Positions 7,832 to 17,200 of a stretch of DNA of 64,000 nt are shown here, piece after piece. Position 1 is the first letter of the stretch. Each line of letters begins with the position of its first letter. This DNA comes from Nocardia uniformis NBRC 13702. Its GTDB lineage: Bacteria > Actinomycetota > Actinomycetes > Mycobacteriales > Mycobacteriaceae. The notes beneath the pieces were generated by a model. The model saw only the letters and a program-made list of their open reading frames with translations, did no database searches and was not told the origin of the DNA. The stretch lies in NCBI RefSeq assembly GCF_001613345.1, contig NZ_BDCE01000052.1, positions 124,001 to 188,000 on the forward strand. Reading direction: 5' to 3'. Both the position numbers and the translations under genes were made by a program.

Positions 7832-8953
7832 TCAGGTGCCGACCGAGAGGTCCGTCGGCATACCGAGTACGCGGCGCATGGTCGCGAGCTTGGCCGAGGT
7901 CTCGGCGAATTCGATATCCACCCGGCTGCCGGCGACCACGCCGCCGCCGGCTCGAAGTGTCAAATGTCCGGCACGCGTGTCGAGTTCGAGACCACGCAGG
8001 GCCATGTAGAACTCACAGTCGCCGTCGCTGTCCAGCCAGCCGATCAGCCCGCCGTAGTAATTGCGGGCCGACTCGTAGTCATTGATCAGCCGCAACGATG
8101 CCGATTGCGGCACACCGCATACCGCCGGGGACGGGTGCAGCACGGCCACCAGGTCGGCTACCCGCGCATCCGAATCCAGGAGACGACCGCTGATCGGCGT
8201 ACCCAGGTGCCAGACACCCGGTGCGGCAACCAGTTCGGGCTCGTCGGAGTAGATCAGCTCCGAGCACAGCGGCGCGAGAACCTTCACCATGAAGTCGACC
8301 AGGTGCCGATGCTCGCCGAGGTACTTCTCGGTGAACAATTCGGTCCGGGCTCGCGCCCGGTCCCCGGACTCGGACAGCTCCGGATCACTCGGGACCGTTC
8401 CGGCCAGCGGTGTCATCGAGATACGCTCACCGCGCTTCTTCAGGAAGAGTTCCGGGCTCGCGCCCATGGTGAATACGCCAGGGGTCTCCAGATGTTCGAC
8501 GAAGTAGCTGTGCACGTGCGGGTAGAGCTCGGCAATACGGCCGTACATGCGCACCGGGTCGAACGGCTCCGTGTAGGTGAACCGCTCCGAACGTGCGACC
8601 ACGATCTTGTCGAGACCGGACCCGGGGGTGCGCAGCAGCGGCAGCACATTGTCGATGAGCCGCAAGTACTCGGCGATGGCGATGTCATTGAAAGCGAGGT
8701 CGGGGCTGAAGGTTTCGGTCCATTCGGTCCCGGCCGGTGCCGCGGTCTCGGTATCGCGCCGCCCGAGGTAGAACGACGGTGTTCCGGTCCGTGGGTCGAA
8801 GGGCACCGACCCCACGACCAGATCGCCGAGTAGGCCCGCCCGCACCGTTTCCTCGGCTTCGCGCAGGTCGGTGAAGCAGGGTAGCGCGCCGTCCAGGCCG
8901 ACGCCGCAGCTCGGACCCGATAGGCGGAAGCGCACCGAATTCGGCTCAGACAT
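7832..8953 (-). CDS. menF: isochorismate synthase (MenF/EntC family)
   Basis: A 373-residue chorismate-utilising enzyme that converts chorismate to isochorismate, the entry to menaquinone or salicylate/siderophore synthesis. Typical blocks are SPELFLKKRGERISMTPLAG, the catalytic LHPSPAVCGVP, and the C-terminal RAGGGVVAGSRVDIEFAET. The length equals that of M. tuberculosis EntC (Rv3215), which in that species sits beside gpm2. Here the gpm2-type gene at 54.8 kb has no such neighbour, so this may be the relocated orthologue. The ATG overlaps the menE stop by 8 bases and follows GAAGGG. MenF, EntC and salicylate-type functions cannot be separated by reading alone. Confidence 0.87.
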   Translation of the reverse strand: MSEPNSVRFRLSGPSCGVGLDGALPCFTDLREAEETVRAGLLGDLVVGSVPFDPRTGTPSFYLGRRDTETAAPAGTEWTETFSPDLAFNDIAIAEYLRLIDNVLPLLRTPGSGLDKIVVARSERFTYTEPFDPVRMYGRIAELYPHVHSYFVEHLETPGVFTMGASPELFLKKRGERISMTPLAGTVPSDPELSESGDRARARTELFTEKYLGEHRHLVDFMVKVLAPLCSELIYSDEPELVAAPGVWHLGTPISGRLLDSDARVADLVAVLHPSPAVCGVPQSASLRLINDYESARNYYGGLIGWLDSDGDCEFYMALRGLELDTRAGHLTLRAGGGVVAGSRVDIEFAETSAKLATMRRVLGMPTDLSVGT

Positions 8954-10103
8954 GGATTTGCCCTTCGGTCAGTCGATTACGGATGGCTCGTCGGTCGATC
9001 TTCGAATTCGGCAGCAGGGGCAGGTCATTGCCGATGACGATTCGCTTCGGAACCGCGGCGCGCCCCAGGCGGCCGCGAATCGTCTCGCGCAGCAGTTCGA
9101 TATCCGGCGGCGATATCCCGTCACGGGCAAGGACATACGCCCCGACCAGTTCGCCCCATTCCTGATCCGGCAGCCCCAGGACGACGGCGGCATCCACCCA
9201 GTCCAGCTCGAGCAGCGCCGCTTCGACGGCCGTGGCGGATACCTTGACCCCACCGGTATTGATGAGATCGTCGATACGACCGGTGGGGATCAGGCGACCA
9301 TCCGCCCAAACCCCTCGGTCCGCCGTGCGGTACCAGGACAGACCGTCATCGGTATAGAACCGGGCGGCTTCCGCCTCGTCCGCGCCCAGGTAGCCGCCCG
9401 CGACGATGTCACCACCGATGTGAATGACGCCGTCCACAATTCGTATCCGCACCCCGTCGAGCGGTACACCGTCGTAGACACAGCCGCCGCAGGTCTCGGT
9501 CATGCCGTAGGTGAGTACGACATCGGTGCTATCGCGCAGCCGCCGAGCGGTCTCCGGGTCCATGGGTGCGCCACCGACCAGAACGGCGTCGAAACCCGCC
9601 AGCGCGGTGCGGGATTCGGCATCGGCCAGGAGCCGTCGCACCTGGGTGGGAACCAGTGCGGTATAGCGCCTGCCCGGTCGCATCCGGTGCGCCGACGCGG
9701 CGAACTCACCGGTGTCGAAGTGGCTGCCGGCCAGCGCGGTCACCTGCCTACCGCCGAGGACCGCGCGCGAGACCACCTGGAATCCGGCGACGAATCCCAT
9801 GGGCAGGCACAGCAACCAGTCGCCGTCGCCGCCCAGCCGGGCCGCCGAGGCACGAGCCGAGGCCAGTAGTGCGGTGCGCGACAGCATGGTCCGCTTGGGC
9901 ACACCGCTGGAGCCGGACGTACACAGCACAACGGCGGTCGAGGCGGGCACGGTGGCTGGAAGATCCTGCGCCTGAGCGGCATCCGCTATCGGGGCAATGG
10001 CCGCACCTCCCGCGTAGACGCGGGAGATCTCGCGCTGTAGCAGGGCGACGGCCGCGCCGGGATCTGTCGGAAGGACCAGTGGCTGTAGGGGAATCGTGGA
10101 CAC
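8946..10103 (-). CDS. menE: o-succinylbenzoate-CoA ligase (MenE-type AMP-binding enzyme)
   Basis: A 385-residue adenylate-forming enzyme, short like mycobacterial MenE. The phosphate loop is CTSGSSGVPKRTMLS, the adenine motif is LTYGMTETCGGCVYDGVPL (the CVYDGVPL part is typical of actinobacterial MenE), followed by GRIDDLINTGGVKVS and the C-terminal lysine in LPLLPNSKIDRRAI. It should activate o-succinylbenzoate with ATP and CoA. I place the start at the GTG at 10103, preceded by GGCGG and lying 10 bases after the menD stop; a longer frame would overlap menD by 56 bases. Confidence 0.84.
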   Translation of the reverse strand: MSTIPLQPLVLPTDPGAAVALLQREISRVYAGGAAIAPIADAAQAQDLPATVPASTAVVLCTSGSSGVPKRTMLSRTALLASARASAARLGGDGDWLLCLPMGFVAGFQVVSRAVLGGRQVTALAGSHFDTGEFAASAHRMRPGRRYTALVPTQVRRLLADAESRTALAGFDAVLVGGAPMDPETARRLRDSTDVVLTYGMTETCGGCVYDGVPLDGVRIRIVDGVIHIGGDIVAGGYLGADEAEAARFYTDDGLSWYRTADRGVWADGRLIPTGRIDDLINTGGVKVSATAVEAALLELDWVDAAVVLGLPDQEWGELVGAYVLARDGISPPDIELLRETIRGRLGRAAVPKRIVIGNDLPLLPNSKIDRRAIRNRLTEGQIHV

Positions 10104-10113
10104 AGCTGCCGCC

Positions 10114-11892
10114 TCAGGAGTATTCGAGATCGCTGGACGGGGCGGGAGCGGATGTCTCCCGAAGGGCATTCATGGCCGCGTGCAGCGCGGAGGCGGAATC
10201 CAGGGCCGCGTCGACGCCCTGGCGTGCGGCGGTATGCAGGTCGCGTAGTGCGGCCCGGGTGATTGGGACCTCCAGGACCACCGTTCGCCGCTCACCGCGC
10301 GCCGTTCGCAGCACCGCGCCCAGGGCTTCGACCTCGACCGTGCGGTGGGCCGCCGCGTATGCGGCGCACAGGTGCGCGATATCGACATTCTGCGGTGTCC
10401 CGTAGATACGTTCGAAGGTGTCGCCGTAGGGCTCGCGCTTGTACTTGGGGTCGCCCTGTTCCAGCAGTTCGAAGATGCCGCCGCCGCTGTCGTTGGCGAC
10501 GACGATGAGCAGGTTGTCGGGGACCTGCTCCAGCCGCCCGAACTGCAAGCCGGACGCGTCGTAGGCGAAGGTCAGATCGCCCACCAGGGCAATCACCGTG
10601 CGGTCGGGCCGGGCCAGCGCGGCGCCGACGGCGGCACTGATATTTCCGTCGATCCCCGCGACGCCGCGGTTGGACAGCACCTCGACTCCGGCGGGCAGAC
10701 TGCCGGTCAGCGAGACGTCCCGGATCGGATTGGACGCACCGAGCCACAGCACATCACCGGAACGCAGGGCGGCGAGGACGACGTCCGCGACGCCCAGACC
10801 GGTGTGACGATTGCGCTTGTCCCCCAGCACCTTCGCCCACTGGCGCCGCACGGTCGAATCGATCGCCCGCAGTTCCTCGTCCCAGCACGGCGACATCGCG
10901 CCGCGGTAAATGGGCTGGGCGGTCAGGACTTTCATCTGCGGTGCGGCATAGATCCAGTCCTCGCCATTGCCGACCAGTACGGTGGTCACCTCCGCGCGGG
11001 CGAGCAGGCCGCCGACATTGCGGTGCAGGGTGGGGCGGCCGTAGACCACGACCTGTTGCGGCAGTAGGTAATCGAGCACCCACGGGTGCAGGCGCGGGCG
11101 ATTGCCGATATCGACGGTTGGCTCCGCCATACAGGGTATTTCGGCCGGCAGATCGGTCAGGTCGGCCCCGTCACCCGCAATGACGATGGTCGAACGCCGC
11201 AGGTCCAGCTCGTAGGATGGCACCGGTCGCAGCGGTTGCGCGGGCATTCGGATCCACGGCTCACCGTCGCGGCGACCCCTCGGGAACGGCGCAGCGGGGT
11301 CCTCCGGTGGATGGCCGGAGGAGAGCGGGACATCGATCTGCACCGGTCCCGGACGGCAGTGTCGGCGTCCCGAACCGATCCCGACGGCGCGGCACACCTG
11401 CGACCGCACCACGGCATTGGTATCGGGGCGCAGCATGTCGCCGGACCAGATGGGTTGCACATGCCGCACCTGCGAGGTCAGCAACGCCGTCTGTTCCACG
11501 GTCTGCGACGCCCCGGTGCCCAGGATTTCCGGCGGGCGATTGGCGGTGACCAGCACCAGCGGAATACCCGAGTAATTGGCCTCCGTGACGGCGGGCAGCA
11601 GATTCGATACCGCGGTCCCCGAGGTGGTCACCACGGCCGCGGGGCGGCTGGTCGACTTCGAAATTCCCAGTGCCACAAAGGCCGCGGAGCGTTCGTCCAA
11701 ACGAACCTGGAGGCGGATCGCACCGGTCGCCGCGCGCCGCGCCAGTTCGAATCCGAGTGGGCCGTTGCGGGATCCCGGGCAGTAGACCACCCATTCGATC
11801 CCATTGCGGATGAGTTCATCGACGACTAGCGACGAGATGACCGAGGGCACCGATACCGGTGCCACGGAGCTCGCTTCCCACTGATAGTTCAT
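10114..11892 (-). CDS. menD: MenD, SEPHCHC synthase (thiamine diphosphate enzyme)
   Basis: A 592-residue ThDP enzyme that joins 2-oxoglutarate to isochorismate, the first committed step of menaquinone synthesis. Recognisable parts are YCPGSRNGPLGFEL near the N-terminus, the central TSGTAVSNLLPAVTEANYS, SNRGVAGIDGNIS, and the ThDP/Mg region GDLTFAYDASG with NDSGGGIFELLEQGDP, nearly identical to the mycobacterial block. It heads a leftward cluster menD-menE-menF-thiolase. MenB, MenC and MenH, needed to complete the pathway, are not in the window. The ATG at 11892 has GGAGA only 3 bases upstream, so a GTG slightly downstream (VAPVSVPSV) is a possible alternative start. Confidence 0.9.
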   Translation of the reverse strand: MNYQWEASSVAPVSVPSVISSLVVDELIRNGIEWVVYCPGSRNGPLGFELARRAATGAIRLQVRLDERSAAFVALGISKSTSRPAAVVTTSGTAVSNLLPAVTEANYSGIPLVLVTANRPPEILGTGASQTVEQTALLTSQVRHVQPIWSGDMLRPDTNAVVRSQVCRAVGIGSGRRHCRPGPVQIDVPLSSGHPPEDPAAPFPRGRRDGEPWIRMPAQPLRPVPSYELDLRRSTIVIAGDGADLTDLPAEIPCMAEPTVDIGNRPRLHPWVLDYLLPQQVVVYGRPTLHRNVGGLLARAEVTTVLVGNGEDWIYAAPQMKVLTAQPIYRGAMSPCWDEELRAIDSTVRRQWAKVLGDKRNRHTGLGVADVVLAALRSGDVLWLGASNPIRDVSLTGSLPAGVEVLSNRGVAGIDGNISAAVGAALARPDRTVIALVGDLTFAYDASGLQFGRLEQVPDNLLIVVANDSGGGIFELLEQGDPKYKREPYGDTFERIYGTPQNVDIAHLCAAYAAAHRTVEVEALGAVLRTARGERRTVVLEVPITRAALRDLHTAARQGVDAALDSASALHAAMNALRETSAPAPSSDLEYS

Positions 11893-12214
11893 TGGTCTCC
11901 ATGCGCTGCCAGCACTTATCGGCAGAAGCGAATTCGAGACGTCGAGCTCCTAACGCCACCGCACGCCACCACCGGACGAGATGAAACTGGTCACACGACC
12001 GGCATCCCGACAGCAACAAGCTACCGAGGCGTGTCTTTGCTGTCAATCCAGCTGGCAGTGGTGAAAAATGGTGTGTTTCTGCACATTTCGCGATACCCAA
12101 AATCTATGGATAATGCATGCGCATCCAACCCAGAGTTATAGCTAATCTGCAGTTCAGGGCCCTGGCGCTCGTTCGCGAGCACGCCGAGCTCGCGGTGACG
12201 AACAACACGGCGAG
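11893..12214. other. intergenic region upstream of menD
   Basis: About 320 bases with no convincing gene. It should hold the menD promoter. The leftward frames here have no recognisable product. The segment 12050-12130 is noticeably AT-richer than its surroundings, which suits a promoter. Confidence 0.45.
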
Positions 12215-12640
12215 GTGGTCGCGGTACGCGGCCACGAGTGTGGCCGCGCGGCGCAACCGAAATCCGACGACTACCGCATCGATCAGATCGACGGGGGGCT
12301 GCCGAAGGATTTGACCGGCACGCCGTATCGGATCGGACCGGGCCGGCATCAGGTCGGTCGGAGTCTGCCGTACAGCGTGTTCGATGGCGATGGGATGGTG
12401 TCGCGGTTCGCACTGGACGGTTCGTCGGTGCACTTCCGCAATCGCTATGTGCGGACTCCTCACTTCGAGCCGGGACGCGCTCGGACCGGATCCGCTATCG
12501 CGGGGTGGGCCTAATCGAACACGAAATCACCGCTCGCTCAGTGGAATTCCCGCAGTACGATTGGCGGCTGTCGACGCGCCGCCACCGCTACAGCTACCTG
12601 GCCGCGAAGAGCGACAACGCCTCGGTTCAACCGTTGTGCT
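12215..12640 (+). pseudogene. carotenoid oxygenase (RPE65/CCD family) remnant
   Basis: Two adjacent frames carry separated pieces of a carotenoid cleavage dioxygenase. In the first (to a stop at 12514) the block GGLPKDLTGTPYRIGPGRHQ, then YSVFDGDGMVSRFALDGSS and VHFRNRYVRT, is the classic N-terminal part of the family. The reading then shifts frame and resumes at about 12520 with ARSVEFPQYDWRLSTRRHRY, which belongs much later in the protein. So an internal deletion plus frameshift, loss of the iron-ligand histidines and loss of the whole C-terminus are evident. The remnant runs into the 3' end of the DUF1905 gene on the other strand. Confidence 0.72.
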
Positions 12641-13073
12641 CCCGGGCGACCTCGATCGCCTTCTCGATCCGGCGCGCCCGAGTCTCGGGCCGCTTGGCCT
12701 CGACAACCGCCGTGACACGTTCGCGGCGCTTCGAGTAGCTCAGCTTGTCGAAGTCGGCGCGTGCCCCCGCCGCGACAAGGGCGGCGGCCAGGTCTTCGGG
12801 GATATCGACGGTACGCTCGGCGGTATCGCGCTCGACCGTGACACTCACGCTGTCGCCGGGCCCCTTGCCTAGTTCGGCACGGATGGCCTTCAGGAGGCCG
12901 AGGCAGGGGCCGCCGCCCATATCGACTATCGAGCCGGTGTAGGGGATGCCGTCGAAGGTCGCTCGGACGGGGATACGACCGCCGCCGCCCAGGGCGCTAT
13001 ACACCTCCGAGGGAATGGGGATATACGAGCCGCCGCCATTGGCCGGGTGGATCTTTCCCTCGAATCGCTGCAT
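12627..13073 (-). CDS. DUF1905 / YdeI-OmdA domain protein
   Basis: A 148-residue protein with an N-terminal DUF1905 fold (MQRFEGKIHPANGGGSYIPI, then GGGGRIPVRATFDG, then GDSVSVTVERD) and a C-terminal YdeI/OmdA-type helical tail (IPEDLAAALV, FDKLSYSKRRE, ETRARRIEKAIE). These proteins are widespread, cytosolic and of unclear biochemical role; YdeI of E. coli is linked to bacteriocin and stress resistance. The start at 13073 agrees with the family; the longer frame upstream is not domain-like. Its 3' end abuts the carotenoid-oxygenase remnant. Confidence 0.8.
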   Translation of the reverse strand: MQRFEGKIHPANGGGSYIPIPSEVYSALGGGGRIPVRATFDGIPYTGSIVDMGGGPCLGLLKAIRAELGKGPGDSVSVTVERDTAERTVDIPEDLAAALVAAGARADFDKLSYSKRRERVTAVVEAKRPETRARRIEKAIEVAREHNG

Positions 13074-13407
13074 GAAAACCACGATATTGCCTACAGTCGA
13101 GATCGCTGCGGATATTGCCCGCGACCGGATAGCAAACCAACCTGTTCGGATCCGATCACGGGGCTCGGGGAGGGCTCGAGGGTTTGCTGGATTGGCGGAA
13201 AATCGCGCGCCACCGGTCGCCAGCAGTGTGTTAACAAATATTAAGCGGCCGAGAACCAGTCGTTTCCAAAGCATCACCGACACCGCTCGGAAACGTCCGG
13301 GCCGGGCCGCGTTTCAGCTGGTCGTTCTGCGTTCGCGCAGGTGGGGGCGAATCGGTGGGAGCGGAGCCGCTATCGCACAGTGACCGGCACGTTGCCGCGA
13401 TCTCACA

Positions 13408-13437
13408 TCTCACAACGACCCTTCGCGCATTGTGAGA
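13408..13437. promoter_or_regulatory. operator-like inverted repeat upstream of narG
   Basis: TCTCACAA (13408-13415) and its exact complement TTGTGAGA (13430-13437) are separated by 14 bases; the left half is preceded by a direct copy TCTCACA at 13401. It lies about 75 bases before the narG ATG, where a regulator of nitrate reductase would be expected. The half-sites resemble a CRP half-site (TGTGA), but the spacing is too wide for the usual N6 site. The rest of 13074-13512 holds no gene; narG has GAAGGGG just before its ATG. Confidence 0.45.
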
Positions 13438-13512
13438 GAATCGTTTTGACGCCCCGCCCGACGTCTTTACAGTCGATGCAGCAGCCCGATTTAATCCACT
13501 CGAAGGGGCGTC

Positions 13513-16500
13513 ATGGCTAATTCGCGGACCCCGCAGTCGTCCGCCGATGCACTGCTTCGGCTGGGTAAATACTTCAATCGCGGAGAGGTCTCCGAAGATC
13601 TTCGCACCCTGCACAAGGTGGGTGGCAGAAGCGGAGACGAGTTCTACCGGGATCGGTGGGCGCACGACAAGGTGGTGCGCTCCACGCACGGTGTGAACTG
13701 CACCGGATCGTGCTCCTGGAAGATCTACGTCTCCGACGGTGTGATCACCTGGGAATCGCAACAGACCGACTATCCGTCGGTGGGCGCGGACAAGCCGGAG
13801 TACGAACCGCGCGGGTGCCCGCGTGGCGCGTCGTTCTCCTGGTACACGTATTCGCCTGCGCGCGTGCGCTATCCGTATATTCGCGGCGTACTGCTGGAGA
13901 TGTACCGGACGGCCAAGGAACAGCTCAAGGATCCCGTTCTGGCCTGGGAGTCCATTGTCGAGGATCCGGAGAAGGCCAAGCGCTACAAGCACGCGCGCGG
14001 TAAGGGCGGATTCGTCCGCGCCGAGTGGTGGGAGGCCGCCGAGATCGCGGCCGCCGCCCATGTGTACACGATCAAGCAGTACGGGCCGGACCGGGTGGCG
14101 GGGTTCTCCCCGATTCCGGCCATGTCCATGGTCAGCCATGCCACGGGTGCGCGGTTCATCTCCCTGATCGGCGGCTCCATGCTGTCGTTCTACGACTGGT
14201 ACGCGGACCTGCCGGTGGCCTCACCGCAGGTATTCGGCGACCAGACCGATGTGCCGGAATCAGCGGACTGGTTCGATGCCGGATACCTGATCATGTGGGG
14301 CTCGAATGTCCCGGTGACCCGAACCCCGGACGCGCACTACATGACCGAGGCGCGCTATCGGGGCCAGAAGGTGGTCGTGGTCTCCCCCGACTACGCCGAC
14401 AACACCAAATTCGCCGACGAATGGGTGCCCGCCCGCCCCGGAACCGATGCGGCACTGGCCATGTCCATGGGACATGTGGTGCTCAAGGAATTCTTCGTCG
14501 ACAAGTCCACGCCGTACTTCGACAACTACGTCAAGCGCTTCACCGATCTGCCATACCTGGTCGCGCTCGACGATAAAGACGGCGTCTGTGTGCCCGGCAA
14601 ATTCCTCACCGCCGCCGACCTCGGGCATACCGGGGAGGGTGTCGAGTTCCAGACGGTGCTGTTGGACGGAGACGGTAATCCTTTCGTGCCCAACGGATCT
14701 CTGGGGCACCGCTTCGGCGAAGAGGGTAAGGGCCGCTGGAATCTGGACCTCGGGGATGTCGATCCCCTGCTGACCCTGCACGGCCGCGCCGACGACGCCG
14801 CCGCCGTGCAGCTTCCCCGTTTCGACGACGGGACCGCCGGGGTGATCACCCGCGGCGTGCCCACCGCGGTTATCGCGGGCAAACGGGTTACCACCGTCTT
14901 CGATCTGCTGATGGCCCAGTACGGGATCGCCCGCTCGGGCCTACCCGGCAGCTGGCCGACCGGCTACGACGATCCCAGCGAGCCGTACACGCCCGCCTGG
15001 CAGGAACAGATCACCGGCGTTCCCGCCAAGCAGGCCGAACGCATCGCCCGCGAATTCGCCCAGAACGCGCAGGATTCCCACGGTCGCTCCATGATCCTCA
15101 TGGGAGCGGGCACCAATCACTGGTTCCACTCCGATCAGATCTATCGCGCGTTCTTCACCCTCACCCTGCTCACCGGCTGCCAGGGCGTGAACGGCGGCGG
15201 TTGGGCGCACTATGTCGGCCAGGAGAAATGCCGCCCGGTCACCGGCTGGTCCACCCTGGCCTTCGGACTCGACTGGCAGCGGCCGCCCCGCCAGATGCAG
15301 GGCACCGTGTTCTGGTACCTGACCAATAACCAGTGGCGCTACGACCCGTTCACCGCGGAGGCGTTCACCTCGCCGCTGAGCAGTGGGAAATTCGCGGGAC
15401 GCACGGCCGCCGACAATATCGCGCTCGCTTCACGTTTGGGCTGGATGCCGTCCTACCCGACGCTCAACCGCAACCCCCTGGACCTGGTCGACGAGGCCGA
15501 GGCGGCGGGTAAGACACCGGCGGACTATGTGGTCGACGGCCTGAAATCCGGTGATCTGCGCTTCGCCTGCGAGGATCCGGACGCCCCGGAGAACTTCCCG
15601 CGCGTCCTCACCGTCTGGCGGGCCAATTTGCTCGGTTCCTCCGGTAAGGGCAACGAGTACTTCCACAAGCATCTGCTGGGCGCGGACTCCAATTTGCAGA
15701 CCACCGACGACACCGGCGTTCGTCCGCAGGAACTCGTCTGGCGCGACCAGGCCGCCACCGGCAAGTTGGATCTGCTGCTGTCGCTGGACTTCCGGATGAC
15801 CAGCACCACACTGTTCTCCGATATCGTGCTGCCCGCCGCCACCTGGTACGAGAAGCACGATCTGTCCTCCACCGATATGCACCCCTTCGTGCACGCCTTC
15901 TCCCCCGCCATCTCCCCGCCCTGGGAGACCAAGACCGACTTCGATGCCTTCCACCGGATCGCGCGCGGATTCTCCTGGTTGGCGGAGAAGCATCTCGGCA
16001 AGCGCAAAGATCTCGTCGCCATGCCGCTCCAGCACGACACCGCCGACGCCATGGCGCAGGCCGGTGGCCGGGTGCTGGACTGGAAGGCCGGGGAATGCGA
16101 ACCCATTCCCGGGCAAACCATGCCGAAACTCGTGGTGGTCGAACGTGATTACCCCGCCGTCGCGGAGAAGATGGCGGCGCTGGGGCCGCTCGTCGAAACG
16201 CTCGGACTCACCACCAAGGGTGTCACCACCCTGCCGGATGAAGAGGTCGAATACCTCAAGGGTATGAACGGCACCGTGGTTTCCGGTGTCGCACAGGGTC
16301 GCCCGTCATTGGCCAAGGACACCCACGCCGCCGAGGCCATTCTGGCGCTGTCCGGTACCACCAATGGCCGACTCGCGGTGGAGGGGTTCCACGCGCTCGA
16401 GAAGCGCACCGGCACCCAACTGGCCGATCTGGCCGCCGAGCACGAGGGCAAGCGAATCACCTTCGCCGACACTCAGGCTCGGCCCGTACCGGTCATCACC

Positions 16501-17199
16501 TCGCCGGAGTGGTCGGGCAGTGAGACCGGTGGCCGCCGGTACTCGCCGTTCACCATCAATACCGAGCGGCTCAAGCCGTGGCACACGCTCACCGGGCGGC
16601 AGCACTTCTACCTCGATCACGACTGGATGATCGAATTCGGAGAGCAGTTGCCGATCTTCCGGCCCCCGCTGGATATGACCGCACTCTTCCGGGAGCCGGG
16701 GGTGGGCAATGTAAATGAGAACGGCGTGACGGTGCGCTATCTGACGCCGCACTCCAAGTGGTCGATCCACTCCGCCTACCAGGACAACCTGCATATGCTG
16801 ACGCTCTCGCGTGGCGGCCAGTCGATCTGGATGTCGGATAAGGACGCCGCGAAGATCGGTGTCGAGGACAACGACTGGATCGAGGCCATCAACCGCAATG
16901 GCATTGTGGTGGCCCGCGCCATCGTCTCGCACCGCATGCCCGAGGGCACCGTGTTCATGTACCACGCGCAGGACCGCGCCGTGGATGTCCCGCGTATCGA
17001 AGGCACACCGGATATCAAGGCGGGCAAGGGAAAACGCGGCGGTATTCATAATGCGCTGACCCGCATCATGATCAAGCCAACGCATCTCATCGGTGGCTAC
17101 GCGCAGCAGTCGTTCGCGCTGAACTATCACGGGCCCACCGGAAATCAGCGCGACGAGGTCACCACGATCCGAAAGCGCAACCAGAAAGTCGAGTACTGA
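13513..17199 (+). CDS. narG: respiratory nitrate reductase alpha subunit
   Basis: A 1228-residue molybdopterin enzyme that reduces nitrate to nitrite on the cytoplasmic face of the membrane. The FS0 iron-sulfur ligands are H59-x3-C63-x3-C67 and C102 (HGVNCTGSC, RGCPRG). The Mo-ligand aspartate is D232 in YDWYADLPVASPQ. The N-terminus has no twin-arginine signal, as in other cytoplasm-facing NarG proteins. The C-terminal domain carries the MGD-binding block QSFALNYHGPTGNQRD. It is the first gene of narGHJI, with narH starting 1 base after its stop, and follows a 440-base regulatory region. Confidence 0.97.
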   Translation: MANSRTPQSSADALLRLGKYFNRGEVSEDLRTLHKVGGRSGDEFYRDRWAHDKVVRSTHGVNCTGSCSWKIYVSDGVITWESQQTDYPSVGADKPEYEPRGCPRGASFSWYTYSPARVRYPYIRGVLLEMYRTAKEQLKDPVLAWESIVEDPEKAKRYKHARGKGGFVRAEWWEAAEIAAAAHVYTIKQYGPDRVAGFSPIPAMSMVSHATGARFISLIGGSMLSFYDWYADLPVASPQVFGDQTDVPESADWFDAGYLIMWGSNVPVTRTPDAHYMTEARYRGQKVVVVSPDYADNTKFADEWVPARPGTDAALAMSMGHVVLKEFFVDKSTPYFDNYVKRFTDLPYLVALDDKDGVCVPGKFLTAADLGHTGEGVEFQTVLLDGDGNPFVPNGSLGHRFGEEGKGRWNLDLGDVDPLLTLHGRADDAAAVQLPRFDDGTAGVITRGVPTAVIAGKRVTTVFDLLMAQYGIARSGLPGSWPTGYDDPSEPYTPAWQEQITGVPAKQAERIAREFAQNAQDSHGRSMILMGAGTNHWFHSDQIYRAFFTLTLLTGCQGVNGGGWAHYVGQEKCRPVTGWSTLAFGLDWQRPPRQMQGTVFWYLTNNQWRYDPFTAEAFTSPLSSGKFAGRTAADNIALASRLGWMPSYPTLNRNPLDLVDEAEAAGKTPADYVVDGLKSGDLRFACEDPDAPENFPRVLTVWRANLLGSSGKGNEYFHKHLLGADSNLQTTDDTGVRPQELVWRDQAATGKLDLLLSLDFRMTSTTLFSDIVLPAATWYEKHDLSSTDMHPFVHAFSPAISPPWETKTDFDAFHRIARGFSWLAEKHLGKRKDLVAMPLQHDTADAMAQAGGRVLDWKAGECEPIPGQTMPKLVVVERDYPAVAEKMAALGPLVETLGLTTKGVTTLPDEEVEYLKGMNGTVVSGVAQGRPSLAKDTHAAEAILALSGTTNGRLAVEGFHALEKRTGTQLADLAAEHEGKRITFADTQARPVPVITSPEWSGSETGGRRYSPFTINTERLKPWHTLTGRQHFYLDHDWMIEFGEQLPIFRPPLDMTALFREPGVGNVNENGVTVRYLTPHSKWSIHSAYQDNLHMLTLSRGGQSIWMSDKDAAKIGVEDNDWIEAINRNGIVVARAIVSHRMPEGTVFMYHAQDRAVDVPRIEGTPDIKAGKGKRGGIHNALTRIMIKPTHLIGGYAQQSFALNYHGPTGNQRDEVTTIRKRNQKVEY

Positions 17200-17200
17200 C

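Noticed and set aside
13408..13437. Standard CRP/FNR site before narG
   Set aside because: The half-sites are separated by 14 bases instead of 6 or 4, so the geometry is wrong for a single dimer.
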